From NCBI RefSeq assembly GCF_039566955.1, contig NZ_CP154796.1, positions 5,270,001 through 5,334,000 of the forward strand: a stretch of DNA of 64,000 nt, in the 5' to 3' direction. A program made the position numbers and the translations under genes. The notes beneath the pieces were generated by a model. The model saw only the letters and a list, made by a program, of their open reading frames with translations, was not told where the DNA came from and searched no databases. Below are positions 62,267 to 64,000 of the stretch, piece by piece (positions within the stretch are counted from its first letter, which is position 1; every line of letters starts with the position of its first letter). Origin of the DNA: Micromonospora sp. DSM 45708 (lineage in GTDB: Bacteria > Actinomycetota > Actinomycetes > Mycobacteriales > Micromonosporaceae).

Positions 62267-63244
62267 GTGGACCTGCTGCGACATCTGCGGCACTTCGTGG
62301 TGGTCGCCCGGGAGCTGCACTTCGGCCGGGCCGCCGAGACGCTGGGCATGGCGCAGCCGCCGCTGAGCCAGTCGATCCGGCGGCTGGAGCGGGAGTTGGG
62401 CGCGACGCTCTTCGACCGGTCGCAACGGCAGGTCCGTCTCACCATCGCCGGCCAGTTGCTGCTCGGCGAGGCGGACGACCTGCTCGCCGGCGAACGCCGA
62501 CTGCGCCACCTCGCCGACCAGGTACGCCGGGGCACGCTGGGTGTGCTGCGCGCCGGCGTACCCCCGGAGACCCCGGCGGTGACGTTGCGCGCGTTGCTCG
62601 ACGGGCTGGCCGCCCGCGCACCCGGGCTCGACCTCGATCTGCACGAGCTGACCAGCGCCGAGCAGCGGCGGATGCTGGCGGAGGGCCGGCTGGACGTCGG
62701 CCTGCTGCACCATCCGGCGGAGGAGGCCGGGCTGCGGTTCGGGGAGCCGGTGGACGTGCCGGTCGGGGCGTTGCTGCCCCGGACCTCGCCGCTGGCCCGG
62801 GCCCGTGAGGTCGCGCTGGCCGACCTGGCCGGTCTGGACCTGGTCACCGCGCCGCCGGCCACCGCCCCCGGGTGGCACGAGCACCTGCTGACGGTGTGCC
62901 GGCAGCACGGTTTCGTCCCGTCCCGGGTCCGACCGGCGCGCAACCCGGAGTTCCTGTTCGGATTGCTCCTGGCCGGCGGGGCGGTGGCCGTCGAGCCGGC
63001 GGCGCTGGCGCGACGGGAACCTCGCATCGCCTGGCGGTCGCTCGCCGGCGCACCGCTGGTACGGCGGATCTCCGCGGCCTGGCCGAGCCGGGCGGCGCAC
63101 CCGGCGGCGCCGATGTTCGGGCAGCTCGCCACGGAGGTGCTGGCGGCGCCGGAGACGCCGGTCGGCCCGGCGCTGGTCGCCCCCGCGGCCCGGCCGTGGC
63201 CGGTGCTCTTCGAGGCCGGGCGGGACGGAAAGTTGTCGCTCTGA
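62267..63244 (+). CDS. LysR-family transcriptional regulator
   Basis: Regulator of 325 residues. The N-terminal winged helix-turn-helix reads LRHLRHFVVVARELHFGRAA, then MAQPPLSQSIRRLERELGATL. The C-terminal two-lobed effector domain starts near residue 90. By position it should control the divergent beta-lactamase-like gene, and the 38-base gap must hold its operator. The effector is unknown. Confidence 0.93.
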   Translation: MDLLRHLRHFVVVARELHFGRAAETLGMAQPPLSQSIRRLERELGATLFDRSQRQVRLTIAGQLLLGEADDLLAGERRLRHLADQVRRGTLGVLRAGVPPETPAVTLRALLDGLAARAPGLDLDLHELTSAEQRRMLAEGRLDVGLLHHPAEEAGLRFGEPVDVPVGALLPRTSPLARAREVALADLAGLDLVTAPPATAPGWHEHLLTVCRQHGFVPSRVRPARNPEFLFGLLLAGGAVAVEPAALARREPRIAWRSLAGAPLVRRISAAWPSRAAHPAAPMFGQLATEVLAAPETPVGPALVAPAARPWPVLFEAGRDGKLSL

Positions 63245-63270
63245 TCTCCCGGAGTTCACCAGGCACCGAC

Positions 63271-63276
63271 TAACAT
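63271..63276 (+). promoter_or_regulatory. -10 hexamer of the endonuclease gene
   Basis: TAACAT ending eight bases before the ATG. Confidence 0.45.
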
Positions 63277-63284
63277 CGCTGATC

Positions 63285-64000
63285 ATGAATATCAAGAGCG
63301 TCACCCGCTCGCGACCCGGGCGGCTGATCGCGGCGGTCGTGCTGACCGTCACCGTCGCGACCCCACTGGCGGTGACCGGCGCGGCATCGGCGGCCACCAC
63401 GCTGACCGTGGCGCAGGCGCTGGCCGCCCAGGACGGTCGCGCCGCCACCGTCACCGGATACGTCATCGGCCAACCCACCGCGACGAACACGGTGATCACG
63501 TCCGGCTTCACCGCGGACACCGCGATCGCGATCGCCGACCAGGCCACCGAGACCAGCACCGGCCGGATGCTGTACGTGCAGGTCACCGCCGCCTGGCGGA
63601 GCACCTTCGGGCTGCTCACCAACCCGTCCCTGCGAGGCCGGCAGGTGACCGCGACCGGCACCCTGACCGCGTACTTCAGCCACGGCGGCCTGAAGGACCC
63701 GAGCGCGATGAGCCTCGGCGGCGGGACCAGCCCGAGCCCGAGCCCGACCCCGAGCCCGACCGGCACCACGTCGCCCACCGGCTACTACGCCGCCGCGACC
63801 GGCAAGACCGGGCCGGCGCTGCGCACCGCGCTGCACGCCATCATCAGGACCCAGACCCGGTTGACGTACGACCAGGTGTGGGACGCGCTCAAGGACACCG
63901 ACCAGGACCCGGCGAACCCGGCCAACGTCATCCTGCTCTACAGCGGGCGCTCGCAGAGCAAGACCAGCAACGGCGGCGGCGTCGACGACTGGAACCGCGA
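63285..64000 (+). CDS. Secreted endonuclease I family nuclease, 5' part
   Basis: Exported nuclease, cut by the window end after about 238 residues. The signal peptide covers 1-37 (ending ASA). A first domain from TTLTVAQALAAQDGRAATVT to about residue 140 looks like an OB-fold. A Ser/Pro/Thr linker follows (SPSPSPTPSPTGTTSPTG). The endonuclease I domain begins YYAAATGKTGPALRTALHAI and runs into YDQVWDALKDTDQDP; the catalytic His region lies beyond the window. It probably degrades external DNA for nutrients. Confidence 0.85.
   Translation, partial: MNIKSVTRSRPGRLIAAVVLTVTVATPLAVTGAASAATTLTVAQALAAQDGRAATVTGYVIGQPTATNTVITSGFTADTAIAIADQATETSTGRMLYVQVTAAWRSTFGLLTNPSLRGRQVTATGTLTAYFSHGGLKDPSAMSLGGGTSPSPSPTPSPTGTTSPTGYYAAATGKTGPALRTALHAIIRTQTRLTYDQVWDALKDTDQDPANPANVILLYSGRSQSKTSNGGGVDDWNR

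Overview
The window is chromosomal DNA from a high-GC Gram-positive actinobacterium, most likely a Micromonosporaceae member close to Micromonospora. The evidence is the extreme third-position GC, the many GTG starts, the many genes with TANNNT hexamers directly ahead of the start codon, the mycobacterium-like block clpS / DUF2017 / mec / cysO / cysM / Rv1339-like MBL protein / rph / rdgB, the secreted CBM2 plant-wall enzymes, and short dispersed repeats in intergenic gaps. I see no rRNA, tRNA or CRISPR array. One complete insertion sequence is present (42438-43889).

Layout. 1-5890 (+): a translationally coupled histidine-utilisation operon, hutU (3' end), an M20 amidohydrolase that probably fills the place of HutG, hutF, hutI and hutH. 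It ends at a 58-bp palindrome. 6004-13502 (-): rdgB, rph, two GT4 glycosyltransferases, a cyclic-nucleotide-phosphodiesterase-like MBL protein, the protein-thiocarboxylate cysteine pathway (cysM, cysO, mec), a DUF2017 gene and clpS. The CysO here carries a 33-residue tail beyond the active GG. 13618-21234: a dynamin-like protein with a degenerate P-loop, divergent from a large LuxR ATPase regulator, then NAD salvage (pncB, pncA) and an MFS exporter.

21235-36324: a palindrome-rich gap, ctaD, an FAD monooxygenase, a GH12-CBM2 cellulase behind a CebR-type operator, an aldo/keto reductase, a LigD-type phosphoesterase with a dead ligase domain, threonine synthase, a cupin, an OmpR/HK pair with a PepSY protein, an expansin-CBM2 protein and a beta-family protein. 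36326-44664: a cysteine-free HesB-like protein, aquaporin, dacB, a small CRND-type protein, two tandem membrane-anchored paralogues, an ISL3-type IS sitting on the 5' side of the first paralogue, and an MfpA-like pentapeptide protein.

44731-64000: a serine hydrolase, an NAD-binding protein, an F420/PPOX enzyme, a putative caspase-like protein, an M15 D,D-peptidase with a second CRND-type paralogue, a NarL/HK pair divergent from an ABC transporter operon with a YqeB-like protein, a lipoprotein, an APC permease, a CDP-alcohol phosphotransferase / sulfatase / FkbM methyltransferase cluster, a DUF1697 gene, a Tat-exported MBL protein, a class A beta-lactamase-like protein divergent from a LysR regulator, and the 5' part of a secreted endonuclease I.

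The most unusual points are the masked CysO, the CRND/PCRLHRWG family placed twice beside D,D-peptidases, the tandem surface paralogues with the IS at their 5' end, three families of intergenic repeats (one with compensatory base changes), and the lone LigD-type phosphoesterase with an inactivated ligase.
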